Positions 56,765-64,000 of a stretch of DNA of 64,000 nt are shown piece after piece. A program made the position numbers and the translations under genes. The notes under the pieces are model-generated. The model was not told the DNA's origin. It searched no databases and saw nothing but the letters and a program-made list of their open reading frames with translations. Within the stretch, counting starts at the first letter, position 1, and the number at the start of each line of letters is the position of its first letter. Source of the DNA: Acanthamoeba sp. SK_2022b (taxonomy: Eukaryota > Discosea > Longamoebia > Acanthamoebidae); contig JANDJZ010001748.1 of assembly GCA_027943245.1 (NCBI GenBank), positions 62,001 to 126,000 on the forward strand. Direction: 5' to 3'.

Positions 56765-58011
56765 ACTCGTCTACGATAAATAAGGAACACGCAGCTACAG
56801 AGCGCGAAATACACGATGTAGGTTGCCATATAGGCCTGAGCCGCCCCCAACGCGCCGTGCAGCGGGATCAGCCAGTGCGAGAACAGCGTCAGCAGCAGAA
56901 ACTGGCTGACTTCCGTCAGGATATAGAAGCGCAGCGACGCTTTGGCGATCACCAGATAGCCGAACACATAGGCCCCGACTTTCAGCACGTCGCCCACCAG
57001 CTGCCAGGCAAACAGATCGCGCATGGCGACAAACTTGTCCGAGAACAGCAGCCAAATAGCGAAATCGCGCAGCACCCAAACCGTAAAGCTCGCCGCCGCT
57101 ACCGCCGGCAGCACGAATTTAAGCGAACGCACGATCTCCCGTGAGATGGCGCCCTTGTCCGTCAGCCGCGACAGCGTCGGCAGCAAATAGACGGTAAACG
57201 AAGCGGTGATAAACTGCAGATAGGCATCGGAAATGCTGCTGACGCCCTGCCAAATCCCCACCTCATCCCAGCCGTAATGGGCGGCCAACAGGTTACGCAT
57301 CATCACGTAGGCCACCGGCAGCGTCACCGACGTGATCAACGCCATGAGGGTGAATTTGCCGAGATTGCCGGCCACGAGTTTGTCCCAACGCGGCGCCAGA
57401 TAGCGCAGCGGCAGCGTTTTGCGCCGCCACAGCATCAGCCCGGCAGGCAACACCACCAACGCCGGCACCAGCGCCAGCCCCGCCAACGCGCCTTCATAGC
57501 CACCCAGCGTGAAGCACAGGTAATAAGCCACCACGCCAATCAGGCTGCCGCCGATCACCGCCAGCGCATTGCCCATCGCGTCGCGGTAGCCTTTCAGCAC
57601 CGCCATGAACAGGTTGGCGTAGGCGATGCCCATCTGAATGAAGGCGACGGCGCGCACCACATCGACGTAATCGGCATGCCCGAACAGCCCGATGCTGATC
57701 GGTTCGGCGGCGAACAGAAACACCAGCGCCAGCAAGGTCGAAAAACCCAGCACGATACTCGACGCAGTGCCTACCGCCAGACGCAGACGCTGCGGATCCT
57801 GGTGGTACTCCGCCACGTATTTGGTGATGCCGTTAAAAATACCCGCGCCGGACAGCACGCCCAGCACGGTAATCAACTGGCGGAAGTTACCCGCCTGCCC
57901 CACCCCGCTGGGGCCAAACGCCACCGCCAGCAGCTTCACCACCAACAACCCCACGCCGATTTTGATCAGCGTGGAGCCGGCAGTCCATATCGATGCTTTT
58001 GCCAGCGACAT
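56761..58011 (-). CDS. wzxE: WzxE, lipid III flippase
   Basis: The product is 416 residues long, the same as E. coli WzxE, a MATE-like flippase with twelve helices. It moves undecaprenyl-PP-linked ECA trisaccharide across the inner membrane. Landmarks are [25 protein letters not shown]-type [19 protein letters not shown] and [23 protein letters not shown] 58011, one base after the wecE stop, gives the family start; an in-frame TTG at 58020 is less likely. Confidence 0.96.
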   Translation of the reverse strand: MSLAKASIWTAGSTLIKIGVGLLVVKLLAVAFGPSGVGQAGNFRQLITVLGVLSGAGIFNGITKYVAEYHQDPQRLRLAVGTASSIVLGFSTLLALVFLFAAEPISIGLFGHADYVDVVRAVAFIQMGIAYANLFMAVLKGYRDAMGNALAVIGGSLIGVVAYYLCFTLGGYEGALAGLALVPALVVLPAGLMLWRRKTLPLRYLAPRWDKLVAGNLGKFTLMALITSVTLPVAYVMMRNLLAAHYGWDEVGIWQGVSSISDAYLQFITASFTVYLLPTLSRLTDKGAISREIVRSLKFVLPAVAAASFTVWVLRDFAIWLLFSDKFVAMRDLFAWQLVGDVLKVGAYVFGYLVIAKASLRFYILTEVSQFLLLTLFSHWLIPLHGALGAAQAYMATYIVYFALCSCVFLIYRRRV

Positions 58012-58012
58012 A

Positions 58013-59143
58013 TCAGGCAAAGAAGCTCAGGATGGTATTGATTACCGTACGCTGATTGACATCGGACATATTGTAGAACAGCGGCAAGCGCACCAGGCGC
58101 GCGCTTTCCTGCGAGGTATAACGGTCTTCGCCGGCAAAGCGACCAAAACGTTCGCCGGCCGGGCAGTCATGCAGCGGGATATAGTGGAACACCGCCATGA
58201 TCTCGGCTTCCTTCAGGTAGTCGATAAAAGCCGTGCGATCGTCGATATCCCGCAGCTTGATATAGAACATGTGCGCATTGTGCTTGCAGTCCGCCGGTAT
58301 GCTCGGCAGCTCGATGCGCCCGGCCTTCGCCAACGGCAGGAAACTGTCGTAGTACTTCTGCCACAGCGTCAGGCGGCGCTGGTTGATGCGTTCCGCCACT
58401 TCCAGCTGGCCCCACAGGTAGGCGGCCTGCAGGTCAGACATCAGATAGCTGGAGCCGATGTCGCGCCAGGTATATTTGTCGACCTGACCACGGAAGAACT
58501 GGCTGCGGTTGGTGCCTTTCTCGCGGATGACTTCCGCCCGATCGACCAGAGCCGGATCGTTCACCAGCGTCGCACCACCTTCGCCGCCGGCGGTATAGTT
58601 TTTGGTTTCATGGAAGCTGAAACAGCCGATGTGGCCGATGGTGCCCAATGCCTTGCCTTTGTAGGTCGACATCACGCCCTGCGCGGCGTCTTCCACCACG
58701 AACAGGTTATATTTCTTCGCCAGCGCCATGATGGTATCCATCTCGCAGGCGACGCCGGCGTAGTGTACCGGCACGATCGCGCGGGTTTTATCGGTGATCG
58801 CCGCTTCGATTTTGGTTTCGTCGATATTCATGGTATCCGGACGCAGGTCGACGAACACCACTTTAGCCCCGCGCAACACAAAGGCATTGGCGGTAGAAAC
58901 GAAGGTAAAACTCGGCATGATCACTTCGTCACCCGGCTGAATATCCAGCAGGATGGCGGCCATTTCCAACGACGCGGTGCAGGAAGGCGTCAGCAACACT
59001 TTCGCGCTGCCGAAACGCTGTTCCATCCACTGCTGACAGCGGCGGGTAAAGCCACCGTCGCCGCATAGCTTGCCGCTGCCCATAGCAGCCTGCATATATT
59101 CCAGTTCAGTGCCAACAACCGGTGGAGCGTTAAATGGAATCAT
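58013..59143 (-). CDS. wecE: WecE, dTDP-4-amino-4,6-dideoxygalactose transaminase
   Basis: The product is 376 residues long, the same as E. coli WecE (RffA), a PLP enzyme of the DegT/DnrJ/EryC1 class. It converts dTDP-4-keto-6-deoxyglucose to dTDP-Fuc4N with glutamate as amino donor. The PLP lysine is in CFSFHETKNYTAGGEGGA. VLLTPSCTASLEMAA and VVEDAAQGVMSTYKG form the cofactor pocket. ATG 59143 follows AGAGG and matches the family start, [11 protein letters not shown]. It overlaps wecD by 14 bases. Confidence 0.97.
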   Translation of the reverse strand: MIPFNAPPVVGTELEYMQAAMGSGKLCGDGGFTRRCQQWMEQRFGSAKVLLTPSCTASLEMAAILLDIQPGDEVIMPSFTFVSTANAFVLRGAKVVFVDLRPDTMNIDETKIEAAITDKTRAIVPVHYAGVACEMDTIMALAKKYNLFVVEDAAQGVMSTYKGKALGTIGHIGCFSFHETKNYTAGGEGGATLVNDPALVDRAEVIREKGTNRSQFFRGQVDKYTWRDIGSSYLMSDLQAAYLWGQLEVAERINQRRLTLWQKYYDSFLPLAKAGRIELPSIPADCKHNAHMFYIKLRDIDDRTAFIDYLKEAEIMAVFHYIPLHDCPAGERFGRFAGEDRYTSQESARLVRLPLFYNMSDVNQRTVINTILSFFA

Positions 59144-59861
59144 GTCTACCTCTGTATAACCAGTACGCGGTGCTTTCAATCACGGCACCCTGTCGTTGAT
59201 AGAGTCGTAATGCGGCGATATTGCTTATCTGGGTCGCGACCCGCAGGCGCTGCATACCTTGACGCCGACATTCGGCGATCGCCGCCGTCATCAGCCGAGT
59301 GCCAATGCCCCGGCCGGATACGCCGGGGAAAGCTGCCAGCAGGCCGATACGCATTTCCTGGCCGCCAATGTCACGCAGGCTGACAAAGCCTTCGGGTTGC
59401 CCCTGGTTGTCCAGAGCCAACAGGCACTGATGATCGAACGCGCCTAAAACGGCCTTTTCAATCCACAAAGCATAAAACCGGCCGCTGTCATCAGGTTGAT
59501 ACCAAGGTGCGCGAAAGCGGCTGACGGTGAACGCCTGAGCCGCCGCGGCACGCAATGCCGGGATATCTGACTCGGTTGCCAGACGGGAAGTCTGGGCTCC
59601 GTCGCCGGGTTCCGCCGCTCGTTCACGCTCAAGAGCCAGGACCAGATCGACCTCACCCTCAACCAGACGAAATCCCAAGCCGGCGAGACTATCCGCCAAT
59701 GCCAGTTGCTGCGCGGGAATTTTTGCCTGCACCAGGGCATAAGCCGCCAAGTCGGCTTCGGCAAGCGCCGGGGCCGAGGAGGAGAAGCCGAGTTTCGCGC
59801 TGTCTAGCGCGAAAAACTCGCTTTCCCACGCCAAAGGCTCAATAGTGGCGTGGACGCACAT
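59130..59861 (-). CDS. wecD: WecD, dTDP-Fuc4N N-acetyltransferase
   Basis: A 243-residue GNAT enzyme (E. coli RffC, 224). It acetylates dTDP-4-amino-4,6-dideoxygalactose to dTDP-Fuc4NAc. The catalytic domain has [29 protein letters not shown] and the acetyl-CoA loop in [12 protein letters not shown]. The end [20 protein letters not shown] is typical of GNAT. The start [10 protein letters not shown] matches the E. coli start and lies 23 bases inside the end of rffH. It overlaps wecE by 14 bases. Confidence 0.95.
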   Translation of the reverse strand: MCVHATIEPLAWESEFFALDSAKLGFSSSAPALAEADLAAYALVQAKIPAQQLALADSLAGLGFRLVEGEVDLVLALERERAAEPGDGAQTSRLATESDIPALRAAAAQAFTVSRFRAPWYQPDDSGRFYALWIEKAVLGAFDHQCLLALDNQGQPEGFVSLRDIGGQEMRIGLLAAFPGVSGRGIGTRLMTAAIAECRRQGMQRLRVATQISNIAALRLYQRQGAVIESTAYWLYRGRHDSI

Positions 59862-60720
59862 GCAGCAGGTCCAACAAATACTTGCCGTAGCCCGTTTTGG
59901 ACAATGAGGTGGCGGCGCGTTTCAGCCCCTTGTCATCCAGCCAGCCGTTACGCCAGGCGATCTCTTCCAGACAGGCGATTTTAAAGCCCTGGCGCTTTTC
60001 TACCGTCTGCACGAAGCTGCTGGCTTCCAGCAGGCTGTCGTGAGTCCCGGTGTCCAGCCAGGCGAAACCACGCCCCAACAGCTCGACGGTCAGTTCACCG
60101 CGCTCCAGATACATCTGGTTGATGCTGGTGATTTCCAGCTCGCCGCGTTCGGAAGGCTTCACCTGCTTGGCAAACTCCACCACCTGGCTATCGTAGAAGT
60201 ACAGGCCGGTCACCGCCCAATCGGATTTCGGTTTCTTCGGCTTTTCTTCGATCGACAGCGCGCGGAAATTTTCGTCAAACTCCACGACGCCAAAGCGTTC
60301 AGGATCCATCACCTGATAACCGAACACGGTGGCACCTTCGGTGCGAGCCGCGACGGTTTTTAATTTCGGGCTGAAAGATTGGCCGAAGAAGATGTTATCT
60401 CCCAACACCAGGCAGCAAGAATCGCCGTTGATAAACTCCTCGCCGATCAGAAACGCCTGCGCCAGACCTTCCGGCTTAGGCTGCGCAGCGTAGCTGAGAT
60501 TGACGCCGAACTGTTCGCCGTTACCCAACAAACGCTCGAAGGACGGCAGATCTTCCGGGGTCGAGATGATCAAAATGTCACGGATCCCCGCCAACATCAG
60601 TACCGACATCGGGTAATAGATCATCGGCTTGTCATAAATCGGCAGCAGTTGCTTGGACACGCCACGAGTAATCGGATGCAGACGCGTACCGGAACCGCCA
60701 GCCAGAATAATACCTTTCAT
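59839..60720 (-). CDS. rffH: RffH, glucose-1-phosphate thymidylyltransferase
   Basis: The product is 293 residues long, the same as E. coli RffH (RmlA2). It makes dTDP-glucose from glucose-1-phosphate and dTTP. The nucleotidyltransferase signature is [19 protein letters not shown], followed by [22 protein letters not shown] and [17 protein letters not shown] 60720 (MKGIILAGG) is the family start; the six residues before it in the open frame are not conserved. It follows rffG by 48 bases and feeds it. Confidence 0.97.
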   Translation of the reverse strand: MKGIILAGGSGTRLHPITRGVSKQLLPIYDKPMIYYPMSVLMLAGIRDILIISTPEDLPSFERLLGNGEQFGVNLSYAAQPKPEGLAQAFLIGEEFINGDSCCLVLGDNIFFGQSFSPKLKTVAARTEGATVFGYQVMDPERFGVVEFDENFRALSIEEKPKKPKSDWAVTGLYFYDSQVVEFAKQVKPSERGELEITSINQMYLERGELTVELLGRGFAWLDTGTHDSLLEASSFVQTVEKRQGFKIACLEEIAWRNGWLDDKGLKRAATSLSKTGYGKYLLDLLHVRPRHY

Positions 60721-60768
60721 ACTTACTCCAAAACCCACCGCGCCGGCGCAAAGCGGCGCGGCGTTAAA

Positions 60769-61842
60769 TTAATCTGACAGCCCCAAACGCTCACCGGCAT
60801 AAGAACCGTCTTGCACCCGGCGCCACCAGGTTTCGTTAGCCAGATACCAGGCCACCGTCTTGCGAATGCCGCTTTCGAAGGTTTCCTGCGGCCGCCAGCC
60901 CAACTCACGATCGATTTTGCCGGCGTCGATGGCATAACGCATATCGTGGCCCGGGCGATCTTTCACGTAAGTGATCAGATCGCGGTAGTTCGCCACGCCC
61001 TGCGGCTTGTTCGGTGCCAGTTCTTCCAGCAGATCGCAAATGGTCTGCACCACTTCGATATTCTTGCGCTCGTTATGGCCACCGATATTGTAAGTTTCGC
61101 CCACCACACCTTCGGTCACGACCTGATACAGCGCGCGCGCGTGATCTTCGACATACAGCCAGTCACGCACCTGCGCGCCGTTGCCGTAAACCGGCAGCGG
61201 TTTGCCGGCCACCGCATTCAGGATCACCAGCGGGATCAGCTTCTCCGGGAAGTGATAAGGGCCATAGTTATTCGAACAGTTGGTCACGAGAGTCGGCAAA
61301 CCGTAGGTGCGCAACCAGGCACGCACCAGATGATCGCTCGACGCCTTGGAGGCGGAATACGGACTGCTCGGCGCATACGGCGTGGTTTCGGTAAACAGAT
61401 CGTCGGTACCGTGCAGGTCACCGTACACTTCATCGGTGGAGATATGATGGAAACGGAAAGACTGCTTCTTCTCCGCCGCCAACGGCTGCCAGTAATGGCG
61501 CGCCGCTTCCAGCATAGTGTAAGTGCCAACCACGTTGGTCTCGATAAAGGCCGCCGGGCCGTCGATAGAGCGATCGACGTGGCTTTCCGCCGCCAGGTGC
61601 ATCACCACGTCCGGCTGATACTGGGCAAATACCCGATCCAGCTCGGCGCGATCGCAGATGTCGACCTGCTCGAAAGCATAGCGCTCGCTATCAGCCACCA
61701 CCGCCAAAGACTCGAGGTTACCGGCATAGGTCAGCTTATCCACCACCACCACGCTATCGCCGGTGGCCTCAATGATGTGCCGCACGACTGCGGAGCCAAT
61801 GAAACCGGCACCACCGGTAACTAAAATACGTTTCAACGCCAT
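60769..61842 (-). CDS. rffG: RffG, dTDP-glucose 4,6-dehydratase
   Basis: A 357-residue extended short-chain dehydrogenase (E. coli RffG, 355). The NAD motif is [14 protein letters not shown]. The active site has [12 protein letters not shown] (with the Asp-Glu pair) and [10 protein letters not shown] (Tyr-x3-Lys). It converts dTDP-glucose to dTDP-4-keto-6-deoxyglucose. It overlaps the wecC end by ten bases. A second such enzyme for O-antigen may exist elsewhere; position identifies this one as the ECA copy. Confidence 0.97.
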   Translation of the reverse strand: MALKRILVTGGAGFIGSAVVRHIIEATGDSVVVVDKLTYAGNLESLAVVADSERYAFEQVDICDRAELDRVFAQYQPDVVMHLAAESHVDRSIDGPAAFIETNVVGTYTMLEAARHYWQPLAAEKKQSFRFHHISTDEVYGDLHGTDDLFTETTPYAPSSPYSASKASSDHLVRAWLRTYGLPTLVTNCSNNYGPYHFPEKLIPLVILNAVAGKPLPVYGNGAQVRDWLYVEDHARALYQVVTEGVVGETYNIGGHNERKNIEVVQTICDLLEELAPNKPQGVANYRDLITYVKDRPGHDMRYAIDAGKIDRELGWRPQETFESGIRKTVAWYLANETWWRRVQDGSYAGERLGLSD

Positions 61843-63095
61843 ACTCCTTTGGTATCAACAACCCATGTTTGTTTTACATCTTCCGGCCGGATGGCCTTGA
61901 ACTGCTGGTGATCGACCAACATCACGATCACATCAGCCTGCTGCAACGCCTCAGCGATTGGCATCAACGTCACATGGCCCGCCAGCGACTTCGGCAGCTG
62001 TTCGACGTTCGGTTCCACCGCCAGCGTTTCGCCGACGTGCCATTCGGCAATCAGATGTGCGACCTCGACCGCCGGGCTTTCACGCAGATCGTCGATATTC
62101 GGCTTGAAGGCCAGGCCGAAGCAGGCAATTTTGACCTCGGACGCGCGCTTGTCGGTGGCGGTCAGGCAATCGGCCACCGCCGCTTTCACCCGGTCGACCA
62201 CCCACAGCGGTTTACCGTCGTTCACCAGGCGAGCGGTGTGGATCAGGCGCGCCTGCTGCGGATTCTGCGCCACGATAAACCACGGATCGACGGCGATGCA
62301 GTGACCGCCGACGCCTGGCCCCGGCTGCAGAATATTCACCCGCGGATGGCGGTTCGCCAGGCGGATCAGTTCCCAGACGTTGATCCCCTGTTCGGCGCAG
62401 ATCAACGACAATTCGTTGGCAAAGGCAATATTCACGTCGCGGAAGCTGTTTTCCGTCAGCTTGCACATCTCGGCAGTGCGCGAGTTGGTGATCACGCATT
62501 CGCCCTCGAGGAAAATCTTGTACAGCGCGCTGGCACGTTCCGAGCACTTCGGCGTCATGCCACCGATCACGCGGTCGTTTTGAATCAGTTCCACCATGAC
62601 CTGCCCCGGCAGCACGCGCTCCGGGCAGTAGGCGATATTCACGTCCGCCGCTTCGCCCGCTTGTTGCGGAAAGCTGAGATCGCTGCGCGCCAGCGCCAGC
62701 CATTCCGCCATCTGTTCGGTGGCACCCACCGGCGAGGTGGACTCAAGGATCACCAGATCGCCCTTTTTCAGCACCGGCGCCAGCGATTTCGCCGCCGCTT
62801 CGACATAGGCCAGATCCGGCTCGTGATCGCCCTTGAACGGCGTAGGCACCGCGATCAGGAACGCATCGGCCGCCAGCGGTTTGGTCACCGCCTGCAGGAA
62901 ACCACCGTCGACGGCGTCCTTGACCACTTTGTCCAGATCCGGCTCGACGATGTGGATCGCACCGCGGTTAATGGTATCTACTGCATGTTGGTTAACATCT
63001 ACACCCACCACTTTTTTCTTGCGGGAAGCGAACGCCGCCGCCGTTGGCAAGCCGATATAACCTAGGCCGATAACCGAAATAGTGTCAAAACTCAT
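61833..63095 (-). CDS. wecC: WecC, UDP-ManNAc dehydrogenase
   Basis: The product is 420 residues long, the same as E. coli WecC (RffD). It oxidises UDP-N-acetylmannosamine to UDP-ManNAcA with two NAD+. It has [18 protein letters not shown] (NAD fold), [11 protein letters not shown], the active-site Cys in [15 protein letters not shown], and the central [18 protein letters not shown]. The start overlaps the wecB stop by four bases, so the two steps of ManNAcA synthesis are coupled. Confidence 0.98.
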   Translation of the reverse strand: MSFDTISVIGLGYIGLPTAAAFASRKKKVVGVDVNQHAVDTINRGAIHIVEPDLDKVVKDAVDGGFLQAVTKPLAADAFLIAVPTPFKGDHEPDLAYVEAAAKSLAPVLKKGDLVILESTSPVGATEQMAEWLALARSDLSFPQQAGEAADVNIAYCPERVLPGQVMVELIQNDRVIGGMTPKCSERASALYKIFLEGECVITNSRTAEMCKLTENSFRDVNIAFANELSLICAEQGINVWELIRLANRHPRVNILQPGPGVGGHCIAVDPWFIVAQNPQQARLIHTARLVNDGKPLWVVDRVKAAVADCLTATDKRASEVKIACFGLAFKPNIDDLRESPAVEVAHLIAEWHVGETLAVEPNVEQLPKSLAGHVTLMPIAEALQQADVIVMLVDHQQFKAIRPEDVKQTWVVDTKGVWR

Positions 63096-64000
63096 AGTGT
63101 CACCTGATGATTCTTTAAAGCTTCGAGGATACGCTGGCAGGCATGCCCGTCACCGTATGGGTTGTGCGCCCGACTCATCGCGTGATATTCGCTTTCGTCC
63201 GTCAACAGCCGGGTCACCGCTTCAACAATTTTGGCTACATCGGTACCGACCAGGCGTACCGTGCCCGCATCTATCGCTTCCGGGCGTTCGGTGGTGTCGC
63301 GCATCACCAGCACCGGTTTGCCTAACGATGGCGCCTCTTCCTGAATACCGCCGGAATCGGTCAGGATCATATAGGCCTGGGTCATCAAATAGACAAACGG
63401 CAGATAATCCTGCGGCTCGATCAGCATGACGTTGTCGATGCCTTTCAAGATGCGATTCACCGGTTCACTGACGTTCGGATTGAGATGCACCGGATACACT
63501 ACCTGCACTTCCGGGTGGTTGCGGGCAATCTCCGCCAGCGCGCTGCAAATTCGCTCAAAGCCGCCGCCAAAACTTTCGCGGCGATGGCCGGTGACCAGAA
63601 TCAGTTTCTTGTCGGCGTCGAGGAACGGGTAACGCTGCGCCAGGTCAGCCTGCAGCGCGGCATCGCTCATCACGCGGTCGCGCACCCAGAACAACGCATC
63701 AATCACCGTATTGCCGGTCACGAAAATACGGTTGTCCGGCAGCAGCTCGCGCAGCAGATTCTGGCGCGAGTTTTCGGTTGGCGCAAAATGGTACATCGCC
63801 AGATGGCCGGTCAGTTTGCGGTTGGCCTCTTCCGGCCAGGGAGAATACAGATTGCCGGTGCGCAGCCCGGCTTCGACATGCCCGACGGGGATGCGTTGAT
63901 AGAACGCCGCCAGACTGGTCGCCAGCGTGGTGGTGGTATCGCCATGCACCAGCACCACGTCCGGTTTGAAGTCTTCCAGCACCCCTTTCAGCCCTTCCAG
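63092..64000 (-). CDS. wecB: WecB, UDP-GlcNAc 2-epimerase (C-terminal 303 residues, cut by the window edge)
   Basis: The reading frame continues to the edge of the window at 64000, so about 75 N-terminal residues of a 376-residue enzyme are missing. Visible motifs are [57 protein letters not shown] and [20 protein letters not shown], all typical of the GT-B-fold epimerase. It interconverts UDP-GlcNAc and UDP-ManNAc, the first committed step to ManNAcA. The gene itself is not broken. It overlaps wecC by four bases. Confidence 0.97.
   Translation of the reverse strand: MEGLKGVLEDFKPDVVLVHGDTTTTLATSLAAFYQRIPVGHVEAGLRTGNLYSPWPEEANRKLTGHLAMYHFAPTENSRQNLLRELLPDNRIFVTGNTVIDALFWVRDRVMSDAALQADLAQRYPFLDADKKLILVTGHRRESFGGGFERICSALAEIARNHPEVQVVYPVHLNPNVSEPVNRILKGIDNVMLIEPQDYLPFVYLMTQAYMILTDSGGIQEEAPSLGKPVLVMRDTTERPEAIDAGTVRLVGTDVAKIVEAVTRLLTDESEYHAMSRAHNPYGDGHACQRILEALKNHQVTL

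Overview
The window is a contiguous piece of an enterobacterial chromosome, most probably Serratia marcescens or a very close relative. The base composition looks GC-rich throughout by eye. Most genes keep Escherichia/Yersinia order (rpoH-ftsXEY-rsmD, zntA-tusA-yhhQ-dcrB, yigL-pldB-rhtB-rhtC-recQ-pldA-yigI-rarD-corA, uvrD-xerC-dapF-cyaA-hemCDXY, and the enterobacterial common antigen cluster). The Serratia-specific marker is an RTX zinc metalloprotease (serralysin) followed by its periplasmic inhibitor.

Layout. 1-4.2 kb: start of a branched-chain amino-acid binding protein, panM, and an uncharacterised pair (DUF3142 protein and a 691-residue exported helical-repeat protein). 4.2-8.6 kb: rpoH with a sigma-E-type promoter, then ftsX, ftsE and ftsY (FtsY carries 16 copies of a Pro/Glu hexapeptide). 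8.9-18.2 kb: rsmD, yhhL, yhhM, yhhN, the serralysin/inhibitor pair, zntA behind a ZntR-type promoter, tusA, yhhQ behind a preQ1-I riboswitch, a GNAT acetyltransferase and dcrB. 18.2-25.4 kb: glpABC and glpTQ, divergent, with CRP- and GlpR-like sites between them and a dense run of hairpins after glpQ. 25.4-33.1 kb: yigL to rarD. 33.2-35.2 kb: a two-gene AAA ATPase plus HNH nuclease cassette (Septu/PtuAB type, antiphage) inserted between rarD and corA and visibly poorer in GC. 35.4-50.3 kb: corA with a leader ORF, wbuC, uvrD with a LexA box, yigB, xerC, DUF484, dapF, lptM, cyaY, cyaA and hemCDXY. 50.3-51.7 kb: the small RNA GlmZ with a sigma-54 promoter and three GlrR-type sites, a degenerate repeat of the tRNA-Pro end, and the tRNA operon Arg-His-Leu-Pro. 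51.8-64 kb: yifK/thrP and the enterobacterial common antigen genes wecG to wecB, cut off by the window edge inside wecB.

How the parts work together. The right end makes the UDP-ManNAcA and dTDP-Fuc4NAc sugars, builds lipid III, flips it (WzxE) and polymerises it (WzyE). hemCDXY and cyaA share a divergent promoter region. The glp block imports glycerophosphodiesters and glycerol-3-phosphate and oxidises the product anaerobically. GlmZ normally tunes glucosamine-6-phosphate synthase and hence amino-sugar supply. The most notable non-coding elements are the preQ1 riboswitch that masks the yhhQ ribosome-binding site, the sigma-54/GlrR-controlled GlmZ, and the structured repeats after glpQ and after tRNA-Pro. 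No wholly new system was proved. The best candidates for novelty are the DUF3142/helical-repeat pair, the PtuAB cassette with an atypical P-loop, and the tRNA-end repeat.
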